This document shows, in pieces, positions 1 to 10,031 of a stretch of 64,000 nucleotides of DNA (positions within the stretch are counted from its first letter, which is position 1; every line of letters starts with the position of its first letter). Origin of the DNA: Phytophthora sp. 'mugwort' (Eukaryota > Oomycota > Peronosporomycetes > Peronosporales > Peronosporaceae). The stretch covers positions 620,001-684,000 of the forward strand of contig JAUCEF010000009.1 in assembly GCA_033558025.1 (NCBI GenBank), in the 5' to 3' direction. The notes below the pieces were generated by a model. The model did no database searches, had not been told where the DNA came from, and worked only from the letters and a program-made list of their open reading frames with translations. A program made the translations under genes and the position numbers.

Positions 1-492
1 GACCCGTTTGAAACGTTCTTTGGATGTGGACGACGTCGGAGAGCGTCGTCTCAACGACCTGGACGGTTTGGAGACGATCCGTTTGAGTCCATGGGCTTTG
101 GAGGAATGGGGATGCATGGATTCGGAAATATGGGTGGGATATCCATGATGGACTCGTTCTTTAGTGATGGCTTTGGAGGCATGGACGGATCAGGTGGAGG
201 AGTCTTCTCGACGAGTACGAGCTCGTCGACCTCAACTTTCACGGATCGGAATGGCCATATGATGACGCAGAAGACGACGACGATGACGGGTGCGGATGGA
301 CGCACGGAGACTGTCACGGAGGAGTATCGTAACGGAAAGCTGGTGAACTCAACGTCGTCGTCATCGACTACGGGCAGTCGTTTGGCAGGTGCTGGACGGT
401 TGCAGCTGGATGGAAGCACGAGGCAGAGCACGACGACAAACAGCAACAGTTACCAGCGTCGAGGGTCGAACAACTCGCGCCCGAAGTACTGA
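1..492 (+). CDS. DnaJ/HSP40 co-chaperone, DNAJB-like, C-terminal part
   Basis: The frame is open from the first base, so the 5' part, including any J domain, lies outside the window. The first residues read DPFETFFG, the motif that follows the J domain and Gly/Phe linker in DNAJB2/B6-type proteins. A Gly/Met/Phe-rich stretch follows, then a Ser/Thr-rich block (FSTSTSSSTSTFTDRNG) and a beta-rich tail (RTETVTEEYRNGKLV) that matches the STSTKMVNG...EVEEDGQL layout of DNAJB6. The last 40 residues are Ser/Thr/Asn-rich and of low complexity. By family, such proteins load Hsp70 and suppress aggregation in cytosol or nucleus. The first in-window ATG (91) is internal, not the start. The gene converges on the Pch2-like gene, leaving a 265-bp gap. 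The family call is fairly safe; the subtype is inferred. Confidence 0.75.
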   Translation, partial: DPFETFFGCGRRRRASSQRPGRFGDDPFESMGFGGMGMHGFGNMGGISMMDSFFSDGFGGMDGSGGGVFSTSTSSSTSTFTDRNGHMMTQKTTTMTGADGRTETVTEEYRNGKLVNSTSSSSTTGSRLAGAGRLQLDGSTRQSTTTNSNSYQRRGSNNSRPKY

Positions 493-757
493 ATGCTAAG
501 TAATTGAGGAAACAGACGAGAGGAAGGCTACATTTCAGACCGACTGCTGCCTCGTTGACAATGCAATGTGTCGTGACGTGCTACGAGGAGCCACACGACG
601 CCTACAGCGTCAGATTTAGCGAACTATTTACCTCATGAAAGCTAAGCTGTAGGGTAGATTAACCTATGCTTGAGATTTGAGGTGTGCCATTAGCGCTGCA
701 GCAATAATGCAATTCCTGCTATTTCGATGAGTGTATTAACTCTTCAGATTCTATGAT
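493..757. other. Convergent intergenic gap
   Basis: This is the 3'-3' spacer between the DnaJ-like gene and the Pch2-like gene. I see no gene or RNA in it, and it must hold both polyadenylation regions. Confidence 0.5.
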
Positions 758-2593
758 CTACGCCGAGGTAAGTTGCTCCTTGTGCTCATTCTCGCGCTGA
801 ATTGTCTTCTTCAGGTGATGAATAAACGTCGAAGCAGTTGCAGTTCGTGCCTAAGACAAACGAGTTAGAGCATCGCAGTGAACCATCAAAGCGAGTTTAG
901 TTAGCACACCTGAACAAAGATGGCGTGGGCCTGGAACGGGAGCTTGCGCAGAGCTCTTCCACTCAATCCTTCCGCCATTTCTGCAGCCTGCAACAACTCC
1001 GTTGACAACTCGAGGTCTTCGTTACAGGGCGGATTCGTCCTTTGGTCCATCATCCGCTTTCTCGATGCTTTTCTTCTCATTAGCTCATGATATGCAAACA
1101 AAGGCTGCGTGCTTGGCTGAAGGATCCTCACACGCCGGAGCTCTTCAACACAGCTCCGCAAAATCTCATAGCGCGCGTGGCACGACGGAAGTCCGATGTA
1201 TCTGTTATGATTCAAGGTACTATGTCAGTTACTTGGGCATGATATCTACATATAGGTGGACTCAACGCACTGCTTAATGTCAGCACGGTCGACGAACGCA
1301 ACATCTATGGCTTCGGTGATGTTGGACGTGGTGAGGATCAGTACGTTTGAGTGTCTCTTCAACAAATCCAACTGCGTAAGGACTGCATTAACCACGCGGA
1401 TAGCGTCGGACGGCTCTGATCCGCTCACAGCAGATTTTCGAGCTGCTGTGAGGGACTCCACCTCATCTGTTACGCACGAGAGTACATCATTATTTGTTCG
1501 ATAAAGACCATTCTGCTCGCATGTGCACACTCACCGATGAGCACACAAATAAAAGACTCTTCGTCCTCCACCAGTTCCTGAATCTGACGGAAAAGCTTCA
1601 TGACGAGTTTCCCACTCTCAGAAAACCACTACAGATATACAATAAAACGTTAGTTTGAATGAAAAATTGTTCGCATAGATGCTGAACCTCGCAGCAATAA
1701 CACGCCGTACCTTGCTGAACAAGCTATGAGCGTTGATCTCCAAAAGGACCGCGTTCGGGTATCTACGCAAACATCCTCAAACTCAGTCTTTGACCCCCCC
1801 CCCCCTCAGCTTTCATGAGCACGAACCTAGATGAGAGACGAATGCTGAGTTTATGCGCTAGTGCCTTGCACAAACTCGTTTTCCCTGTCCCTGGTGGGCC
1901 ATGCAGCAAGACGACTCGATTCCACGAGATAATATGCGGGTTCACCTTAGAATCTGAGAACAACATCGCTGTGATAGCATAGTCCAGCACATTCCGCTTC
2001 ACTTCCGAGTCAAAGATAAGCGAGTCCCAAAGCCCGTCAAAGCTCGCAGCGGGGAGAAGCGTCTGTTGACAGGTCGTCACGTTCGCGTCGTCGTCGGTCG
2101 TCTCCTCTGCAGGGGCTTCCTACACGTTATTGCAATAATTTAGCATATCTTCATCGCTTTGCCAACTGTAAGTGCATACATCGCTGAGCTTAAACACGTG
2201 CACGAACAAATGCGCGTCTGATCTCGGAACTCCCGCCGCATTGTCGTCGCTCTCGTCGCTCTCAAACTCCGTCACGTCGATCCGTTCCACGTGCGCAGCA
2301 AGTGGCGACTCCTCAAGTAACGCAACAGGGCCTGAAGTATTGCAACTCAATACATAATCATTGGTAATTTATTGCATGAGATGCAGATAATTATTGCCGC
2401 ACCTTTGGTAAAGAGCGAGCAGGTTTCGCCAAGGTATGCCGCGACAGCTGCGCTCACTTGTTCATACTCAGCTACGCTCTCCTGTCTCAAACAGACTTCC
2501 ACTATACAGGCAACGATCTTCAGTTAGCAAGATAATATACAAACAGACAGCCACGGCAACGAACGCACCGTGCACATGGCGGAGGGCCTCCAT
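758..2593 (-). CDS. PCH2: Pch2/TRIP13-type AAA+ ATPase (HORMA remodeller)
   Basis: Multi-exon gene. The family remodels HORMA proteins (Hop1/HORMAD, Mad2) in meiosis and the spindle checkpoint. Following the minus strand, I read an ATG at 2593 (MEALRH), then an exon with [23 protein letters not shown], then [20 protein letters not shown], then the ATPase core. The core has Walker A ([15 protein letters not shown], about 1870-1910), [17 protein letters not shown] (about 1640-1735), Walker B (FICVLIDEVESL, split by an intron near 1530) and the sensor/arginine-finger region [25 protein letters not shown]. The C-terminal part has [13 protein letters not shown] and [20 protein letters not shown]. 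The last exon encodes [18 protein letters not shown] and stops at 758. About nine exons, all joinable with GT-AG boundaries; the MEALRH exon junction is the least certain. One intron holds a 12-base poly-C tract at 1794-1805. Probably functional. Confidence 0.88.
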
Positions 2594-2698
2594 TTTGTTG
2601 CGCCAAAGTTCAAAGTCCACTATGACGTATAATACCTATTCCGATATGATATAATAACTCTCATTTAAACCCTAATCGCAATTATAGTCATTCCTTAA

Positions 2699-5342
2699 AT
2701 GGCTACACATCCTACTGCTGAATCAGTGCTGATCATGGACGCCAAGGAGGCCGCAGAAGGCAGCCCCGGTGAAGATAAGCAGAAGGGAGATGCAGCTCCA
2801 ACACCAGCGAGCTCACTTCCATCCTCGAAGAGCTGTAAGGAGCCTGAGCTTCGTCGGCTGTCGGTGGCCCCGGCATTGAGGCGACGTTCCTCCTCCACGC
2901 TTAGCTCTATCCCTGATCTGGACTTGGCCGAATTATCACTACTGGATGCACTCACTCAAGCAGCTACTGATGTGCTCGGCTCGATCCCAGCGCAGCGCTG
3001 TATTGTGTACATCTATGACAAGGCTGCCAACCTGTTGAGACCTCAGGTCGTCGTAGACTGCCACGACAAAGACCCGGAGGAGGCTCCGTCACAACCAGCA
3101 GACAAACCGACGGGGGCAAGCAGCGAAGTGCTACCTCCAGCAAGCGAACAGGCAGATGAAATGAACAAAAGCAACAGCGCGGTTGGCTTTAGGAATGAAG
3201 ATGTAGCCACGTCACCGGTGGTCAGCTTTCCACCCGTTGTGGGGATGGTCAGCTCCTGTTTCCTCACGAGACGATGTCTGCGAATGCAAGAGCCCCATCC
3301 GGTACGGATGCTTGCTTCTATCCAATCTATTGCGTGTGTTTGACGTTCGTGTTGTTATCTGGTAGCATCGATCCTTCCATCGCGAATATGACGTGCCAAA
3401 GGACATGCAGGTGGACTCGATCCTATGTGCACCTGTTATCTTGTACCATCGAGCGACAGCAGTGATTCAGGTTTGACTTGCACCTTACGAACTTAACAAG
3501 CAGCCTCACTAAACGTGGATATATCAAGCAGCTTTTAAACCGCTTGGATGCGATAGGCGATCGAATTCCTTTCGAGGAACTCGAGCGTGCAGTAACCCCA
3601 CAAGACGTCAAGAACGTCGCCAGCAGCGAAGTGAGGATGCGAAGGCTCAATACCGTCAAAGCGATTGTGAAAACTGGGTTTTCAATTAAGGACGAGCAGA
3701 AATTATTGCACTTTACAACGCACATCGCGGTAAGCTAGCAACCATTGCAAACTGTCTGAGTGTATCACGATACTAATCTGTTTTTTTACCCGTCCAGCAA
3801 ACCACCGAAATCAACACGAATAAGCGCGCAAATGTCCGCAATCAGGCCAAAATTCGTGAAGGCAAGGCAAAGCAGGCTCTGGAGCTTCTCAACGCTCTGA
3901 ATGGCACAATTGTAGCCCGTGTCGACAGCACGAAAAAGCTGCTGCCTTCAAATGTAGCCGAGCAGAGGGGCCGCTCCATCTACATGCGCCGCTCTACCGT
4001 AATAAGACTGCCGTCTCAAAAAGGGGTGCTCACGGACATGCTGAGCGCTTTGGTTGTCCTTATGCGCTTGCAAGCGATCTTCAGGGGGAGACGTCAGCGC
4101 CGGGCTGACAGGTTTACAGACGAGCTGGAGAAGTTTAAAAGACAACGCGAGCGACTGAAAACGCTGATAGTGATGCAACGCGTCGTTCGCACCCCGGAAG
4201 AAGACAAGCCACGAGTACACGAGAAACCTCCGAGTAGCCGTCCAAAGGAGGGCTCTTGTCGCTCCAACGCACGAGTTGAAGAGCCAACGAAGACCCCGCC
4301 GTCCCCACCCAGATCGTTGGCGAGTACACCCGCATCTCCATGTCCACCATCCGTAACTCAGCCGCCAGTGACCCCACCACCTCGACCGACAATTCAGTCC
4401 TCACGAAGCCAAAGACGGAGAAAGAGCGCGGCGAAGATCCAAAAGGTCTTCCGTCGATACCGTCAGCGACGACGAGCAATACCAGCTCCACATCTTGTAA
4501 AGCCCTTTGAGGTGCCGAAAGAAATCACCAGCGCTGTGAAGGTGCAGTCATTCGTTCGAGGCAATCTGGTGCGGAAAAAGCTCCGACAAGCCCAGCTCTC
4601 GCCTCGAGGCCCGCAAATTATCTGCTTACGAGTGGTTTCTCGTTCAGACGAAGTGACATCGAACCAAAACAGTTGCGAGAGTCATCACTCAGTGAAGTCG
4701 CAGACGTGCATCTACGCAATGCCAGAGCGTCCAGGTAAGGCCCTACCAGTCCACAGGCGTATTCCGACTTCTTGTCATAACCAAGAAGAACGTTTGGATG
4801 AGTACCGACCACAGAACAGCACGCAAAATGTAGCGGTTGAGTCGAGAAGGCTGCTGCCCCTACCCAAGGGGGATGACACATTGCGTTTGCAGAAACTACC
4901 CGCGTCTCGATCGAGGCCACGCTGGGACCGGCTGGTGTCGTCAGTGGTTTGGGATGCGTCCCAGTACCCAGGACACGAGCCAGCACCGCCGGGTGTCGAG
5001 TTTGTCAAACGAAATCGGCCGAGCGGTAGACGCTCAGACGCGCAGTCGGATAAAGTGAATTCTTTTCGCCCCACATCCATAGCAAGCGTCAGCAGAAGCC
5101 AAACCGGTGACGATGCAGCGACCAAGCCAAGCCTTCGACTGCCAGTTCTGGCTTCACAGCTGCAGCAACGTGACGTGGCAAATGATTCGCTGTTGTGTTG
5201 CCTGCTACCGGCACAAACAAAGAGGCTGACGGGTGGGTTTGCACCGGCTGCTGCTTTCAATCCGCGCACCCAAATGGGTTCCAAAGCGTCCAGAGCACCG
5301 AAGGCGGCTGCCGTACAGTCTGCAGACGCCGCGACGGCTTGA
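2699..5342 (+). CDS. GAF-like/IQ-motif protein, multi-exon
   Basis: I do not recognise an orthologue. The N-terminus (from the ATG at 2699) is acidic and Ser-rich. A GAF-like region follows (LDALTQAATDVLGSIPAQR, CIVYIYDKAANLLRP, GMVSSCFLTRRCLRMQEP), continued after an intron by REYDVPKDMQVDSILCAPVIL (about 3375-3445). Next come a helical segment (RGYIKQLLNRLDAIGDRIPF), an intron at about 3730-3798 and a long last exon (about 3799-5342). That exon has basic IQ-type calmodulin-binding motifs (LQAIFRGRRQRRADR near 4070; AAKIQKVFRRYRQRRR near 4430; AVKVQSFVRGNLVRKKLR near 4535) in a Pro/Ser/Arg-rich disordered tail. The join at 3443-3504 is unresolved: the frame changes by one base, which a 61-bp GTACC...GCAG intron would explain, but a frameshift is also possible. 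An initiator-like TCATTCC sits a few bases before the ATG. The product may be a calmodulin-binding scaffold; that is inference. Confidence 0.6.
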
Positions 5343-5974
5343 GATTGATGTGCTGCAACAAGTCCTCCTACGATTGACGTGTGTATTCAAGTTGCTGCGA
5401 CCAACAGCTTCAACAGCTCTGCTCCGTCTCTCTGGATTAAATGCAGCTTCAACATGCGCTTAAAATCCTGACGATCTCGCTGGCTCAGCACCATGCAGAA
5501 TGATCCCAATATCCGAGATGTATGGCATGAGGTAGAAAGATGACTTGCCTAGTTGTGCGCTGTTGGTTGGCGGTCTGTGTAGCGCCACACAGGGCCAGGA
5601 ATATCGCGGATGAATGCCGCGTTACCCACCGCGAAATATCAGAGTCTGGTGTCCCGACGCGTAGAGTTGATGCAACATCCGGCTCTCGTCGCTACATGCA
5701 CCCTGCAAGCCAAGAGAGAGCTTTATTTTTGAACCAAAGGACTGACTTCTGTACGAAAAGCAGGACATACATCGACTTTTGTACAGGGCAATACACTAAG
5801 TGCTGTAGCTTTTGATGACTGCCTTATACGTTTCTCCTTACACATACCCCTAAAGCGGAGCGTCCAATCAGGAGCGATAGTTGCCTGCAGGTGAATCGAC
5901 TGGTGCTTAGAGACTCGCTACGCTGAGCTGGGAGTTCAGTTTGGTGAACTCAAAACCCCGAAAACACTACGACC
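5343..5974. other. Intergenic region without recognisable gene
   Basis: Short frames only (for example 5540-5815) with no family signature. The stretch separates the IQ-motif gene from the MULE-derived ORF and probably holds that element's 5' flank. Confidence 0.4.
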
Positions 5975-6772
5975 ATGTCATCGCACTACAACTGGCGCCA
6001 CATCGACAACCTTCGCGGCCAGAAGCGCATCAATCGGAAGCTCGACGCCATACATCCGACGGAAGTGATTGCAAGCCAGCTCAAGCGATGTACAGTCTGC
6101 TCAAGCAACATCGACGAGCATCCCATGCGGCACCGAATCTACTGCAGCAAGTCAGAGCCATGCTCTCCCGCTCGTTCCGCTTTCAAAGTCAAGCTCAAGA
6201 CCGTGTGCTATGACCGCACGAGCCAGTGTCACATTTGCCAACACGCGGGTCACGCTTCTTCCAGCGGCCCTGTCAAGCGCACGGAGCTATCCCTCGAAAT
6301 GAAAGCTGCTGTCCGCGAGCTGGTGGAGAAAGACGTTAAGCCAGCTCGTATTCGCAACGAGCTGGTGGAAGCGTGCAGTTTCTGTTGGACGGTTCCAGCG
6401 GACGACCAAGTGAATATCATGTACGCAGCTGGCTCGACCCGCACAACAAATGCCAAGAATGCTGAGGAAGGCGAACGAAACAACCGTCGAATGGAGCGCC
6501 TTGGTCAGCCGATGGTTGGGTGGACAGTGGATTTAGGTGCGGGGAGGTGCGGTTGCAGAGCTTCCTACAAGTTTGGAGCGTGTGTGCATCTCCTTGCCTG
6601 CTTGAAACAAGCAAACCAGAAAATTCCAGACTGGCCCGGAACAGAGCGCCGCTTCGTGGATAGGCGTGTGGAGCCATCAAACGGAAGCCAACGTGGACGC
6701 CCGGCGGTTTTCCTACGCGCTATGTTTGGACTAATTTCAACCGATTTCGTCAGACTGTCTTGCGTATTATAG
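5975..6772 (+). pseudogene. MULE-type transposase-derived ORF with SWIM zinc finger
   Basis: A 265-residue frame with the ends of a Mutator-like transposase but apparently not the DDE core. The N-terminus (residues about 30-90) has paired Cys motifs (CTVCSSNID, YCSKSEPC, CHICQHAGH), consistent with a zinc-binding DNA-recognition domain. The C-terminal part carries a SWIM finger: CGCRASYKFGACVHLLACL fits CxC...CxH (residues about 190-208). No DDE motifs typical of MULEs (VxxDATHGT) occur between. The two halves are in one open frame, so this is either an internally deleted element or a small domesticated protein. After the SWIM finger the sequence becomes Arg-rich and then unrelated. Function unknown. 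Confidence 0.55.
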
Positions 6773-9700
6773 AACTTGGAGAGCAGGGCTGCACGTTTTC
6801 TTTAAGAAAATGCATTTGTTGCTTCTTGACATACTTTGATGGGTGATCCAGACTGCAACGTGCGTCCGAAAACCAACTATGCGATGTTATAGCGGATCGG
6901 TATGCTATCTGGTAGGCGCGGAAGTCAGGGACTTTAATTTAATTCGGACGTTTTTGCAGACCTGACGTCAATTCGATTTGTGTGAATTCTCTGAAACCTG
7001 CATCATCATGCTGTGAGGTATGGGAAGAACCTCTAAAGACTGATGCACACCTGCAATAGCTTCCGCAACTTTACACGCGACATACCAACTTTTGGGAGCT
7101 TCCACTTCCGGAATTGTGTAGCCCTGCCATCAATTCGTGTTGTTTAAACTTCTGAAACCTGCCGCTTGTTATACGGACGTTTACCAGGAACTTATTTAGA
7201 CTAGTGAACGCATACAATACCGCGAACGGTGAACGTTAGCTTGAATGTTACATACCATACATTTTATTTTAGCAGCCCTGTTGTTAATTCTGTGTATTAG
7301 TACTCGTTTAGGCAATTAAAATGCGTCTGCAGGAGCGCTTCACAGTACATACAAGCTTGTTCATGCGAATTGTTTGGCAGAGAGTAAAATTCAACTCAAC
7401 TTCAGCTTTACCTGACCTACACATGATTTGCAGCCTCAAGATCAAGTCGACGAGGTGTACAATGTGGACACCCGATTAATCCTAACGGAGAGATGCGTGG
7501 CACTTATGACGGCGTAGCATCGTTACGACGTTGATTCGCATCGTTTTGAAACCGGAAAACCAATCGTAAATGCTGAATAGTTACGTTGCAGCCCCGACGA
7601 TATATCTTGAAGTTCAAGTTCCCAAATGTTTGATATCCCTCGTGTAAAGTTGAAGATGCTGTTTTGGTTCAAACTAGTCTATAGACGTTATCGGTAAACG
7701 TTCATACAAAGCGCTGCAGGTTTCGGTACGTTCATAGCGCACGAATTAATGTCAGGGTTGATAAAAGCCGGAAGAGGTAGTTACCATACTTTGCATACTA
7801 TTTGGATATACATGATCATGCTGCGATTTGGCGTAGCGTTTATCGTAAGCCAGTTGAGGATTCATTCCATTTCCCTGTTTCACTCTGCTTTTTTGCTTTT
7901 CGAGCTCCACTCATTTTGTTTAGCAGCCGCTTCCGCTTACCCCACTTATCTTTTGCAGCTGCCTTGGCTCAGCTTCTTTTTTCAGGAGCTGGTCTTCTCG
8001 TCTTCGTATTCGCTTCATCCCATTCTTGACCTTTGATGAAGCAATACACTGACAACCGCGACAGCCAGGCATGCTTGGAACCGCTGTGCGTCCCCGAAGC
8101 AATCTGTGTTGCATACGGAAATATAAATATAGCCGTTCAAATTTGCTTGTTTAAACGCCAAAATGAAAGCCACTAGCCTGACTGCTATAAACTTGAGCAC
8201 CTTGACACTATCGAGCAGAGGCCGGCACCTTGATCTCCTTCCTGGTGACGCTTCGCTCTCCTTGTTAGCTGCCCGAAGTCTGCGTGTCCTCAGCGGCGCT
8301 GCGATCCCCGTCGACAAGCGCCTGTTGCCCGTCCCGGTGTCGAGCGCCGTGACGCGTGTGCGTCGGCCTCTTGTCACGATCTTCAACTGCTGCGACCCTT
8401 GCTGGCAGACACAGGTTTGGGCTAGACGTGGTGCCCTAGACGAGGGCGTCGTACGCGCGCGGCAGCGACTCATGAAGCCTGCGCTGCTTTTCTTGAGATT
8501 ATCGGGCGTGGCGAGCCTTCCTCGACGAATGCGTGAATCTGCTGAAGCTCTGGGCGGCTTCACGGGACGCGGCGGTTCATCTGGGCAAGCCCTTGCTTGT
8601 TCTTGGGGTTGTTTGCGGCCTTAGCCGGCTTATATGCGTCGAGAGGGACCTCCTTGACAAGTGCCTGCTTCTACTGCCTGTCGGTTGGGTAGCGATCGCA
8701 AATGCGGTGGAGGGCGGCCAACGTAGCAGTGCGTGTATGTGTACCAAACAATGAGTTTGTCCCCTAATCCACCTGAGTACAGAACTCAGGGATTGGTCGA
8801 AAGCTCAGACCTGTCTATCTATTTTTCAGTTTTTCTCGCGTGTCAAGCACAATAATCCGACTCGCGGCTTATAGGCACTCGACTGCACGTTTCCTTGCCC
8901 CCCGCAGTCCGCCAGGTGGGATTTGCACTCGATTTGCAGAACGAGCCTGAAGCCTCGCTGACGCTGCCAACCTTGAAGCCGCGCGGATGTTGACCTGCAC
9001 TGCAATCGACGTCTGCATCTCGGGCCTGGGCCGCGAGCTCCGGGCTAAGAGGAAACTGCGACTTTTCACGGATCTGATCCCTTCGCTGCGGCAACAAGGG
9101 TACAATCTGTAACATGCTCTCAGCATTGCTGATGCTGCTTACGGCGTAGGGATCAACTTGATCATCAAGGGAACCCGAGGTCTTGAACCAAATCAATGCC
9201 ACTCACCGCGTGAGTCACGCTGCCACGCACTTCGGATACAGTACCGTACGATGGGCGCATCCCTCGCCTATCTGATACGTATCAAGTTGACGAGCTCGCC
9301 ATACAAAATCGCACCTTCAAGTCTTGATACAACCAGCCTACGCGGCAGCCACATTCAGGTTGACCTCAGCAGCTTGAAGGCACAGGCAAATGGTAGGCGA
9401 TAATATACATAGCTGGCTAAGCCACAAGCTATGCCACTGCCAACAGTGGCTGGCCACGGTGTTTAGTCGAGCGCGGATCGGACAGAAGAGACGATGGCTA
9501 TGGTCACCGGACAGTGTGCCTCACTGATTGCACCACTGAACGCGCACACGACATGACGCCATCCGTGTTTACCGCTCACTACCGGTAGTACCGGATCTCA
9601 AACCATCCAATTAAATATCTACCCTTTGAAACCTGTTACTTACTAACAGAGGGTTATGAGGGAAACTGCCGCTACCGCAACAAACCGGTCCATACCCGAG

Positions 9701-10031
9701 GCATAACCTCCTGGAGATTCGGCTTTGCGGAGAAGAGGAGCAGCCAGCTGTGCGAGCGCGCGTGTTGTTGGGCGCGTCGAGTGCCAGAAAGCAAAAAGAG
9801 CGAGCGACCAGAGGAACAAGTCTTCCTTCGCCTTCCCAACTTAGGGAAAAGGAAAAACGCCACAGCAGCCAGTAGCAGCAACAGCAACAGCGACACTTTT
9901 TCGAAGGGTGTTTGCCACCTGTTTCACTCACAGCCTCCGATTGTCTCTTCGTCACTAGACGAGCGACCATCACTCTTTGTTTTCCGCGCGCGCACCTAAA
10001 AAGTCTCCAGTATAGAAATTCCAAGTGAACG
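6773..10031. other. 3.3 kb without a convincing gene
   Basis: Mostly stop-rich sequence. Two overlapping frames on opposite strands (8163-8624 plus, 8015-8563 minus) have no family signature and biased composition. The minus-strand reading of about 8500-8750 (for example ALHRICDRYP, EVPLDAYKPAK) hints at a decayed protein-coding repeat but has several stops. The last about 70 bp belong to the kinase promoter. Confidence 0.35.
9965..9990 (+). promoter_or_regulatory. Oomycete-type initiator/FPR-like motif before the AGC kinase gene
   Basis: CATCACTCTTTGTTTTCC resembles the oomycete core promoter: an initiator of TCAYTYY type followed by the A/T-rich flanking promoter region with TTTTCC. It lies about 60 bp upstream of the kinase ATG, a typical short 5' UTR for oomycetes. 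Pattern match only. Confidence 0.4.

Noticed and set aside
3984..5342. 452-codon frame as a complete stand-alone gene
   Set aside because: Its frame continues upstream through an intron acceptor near 3799 into the GAF-like exons, so the ATG at 3984 is internal.
8015..8624. Two opposing frames of 150-180 codons
   Set aside because: Neither has a recognisable domain or plausible composition; the overlap suggests GC-driven open frames or a decayed repeat.
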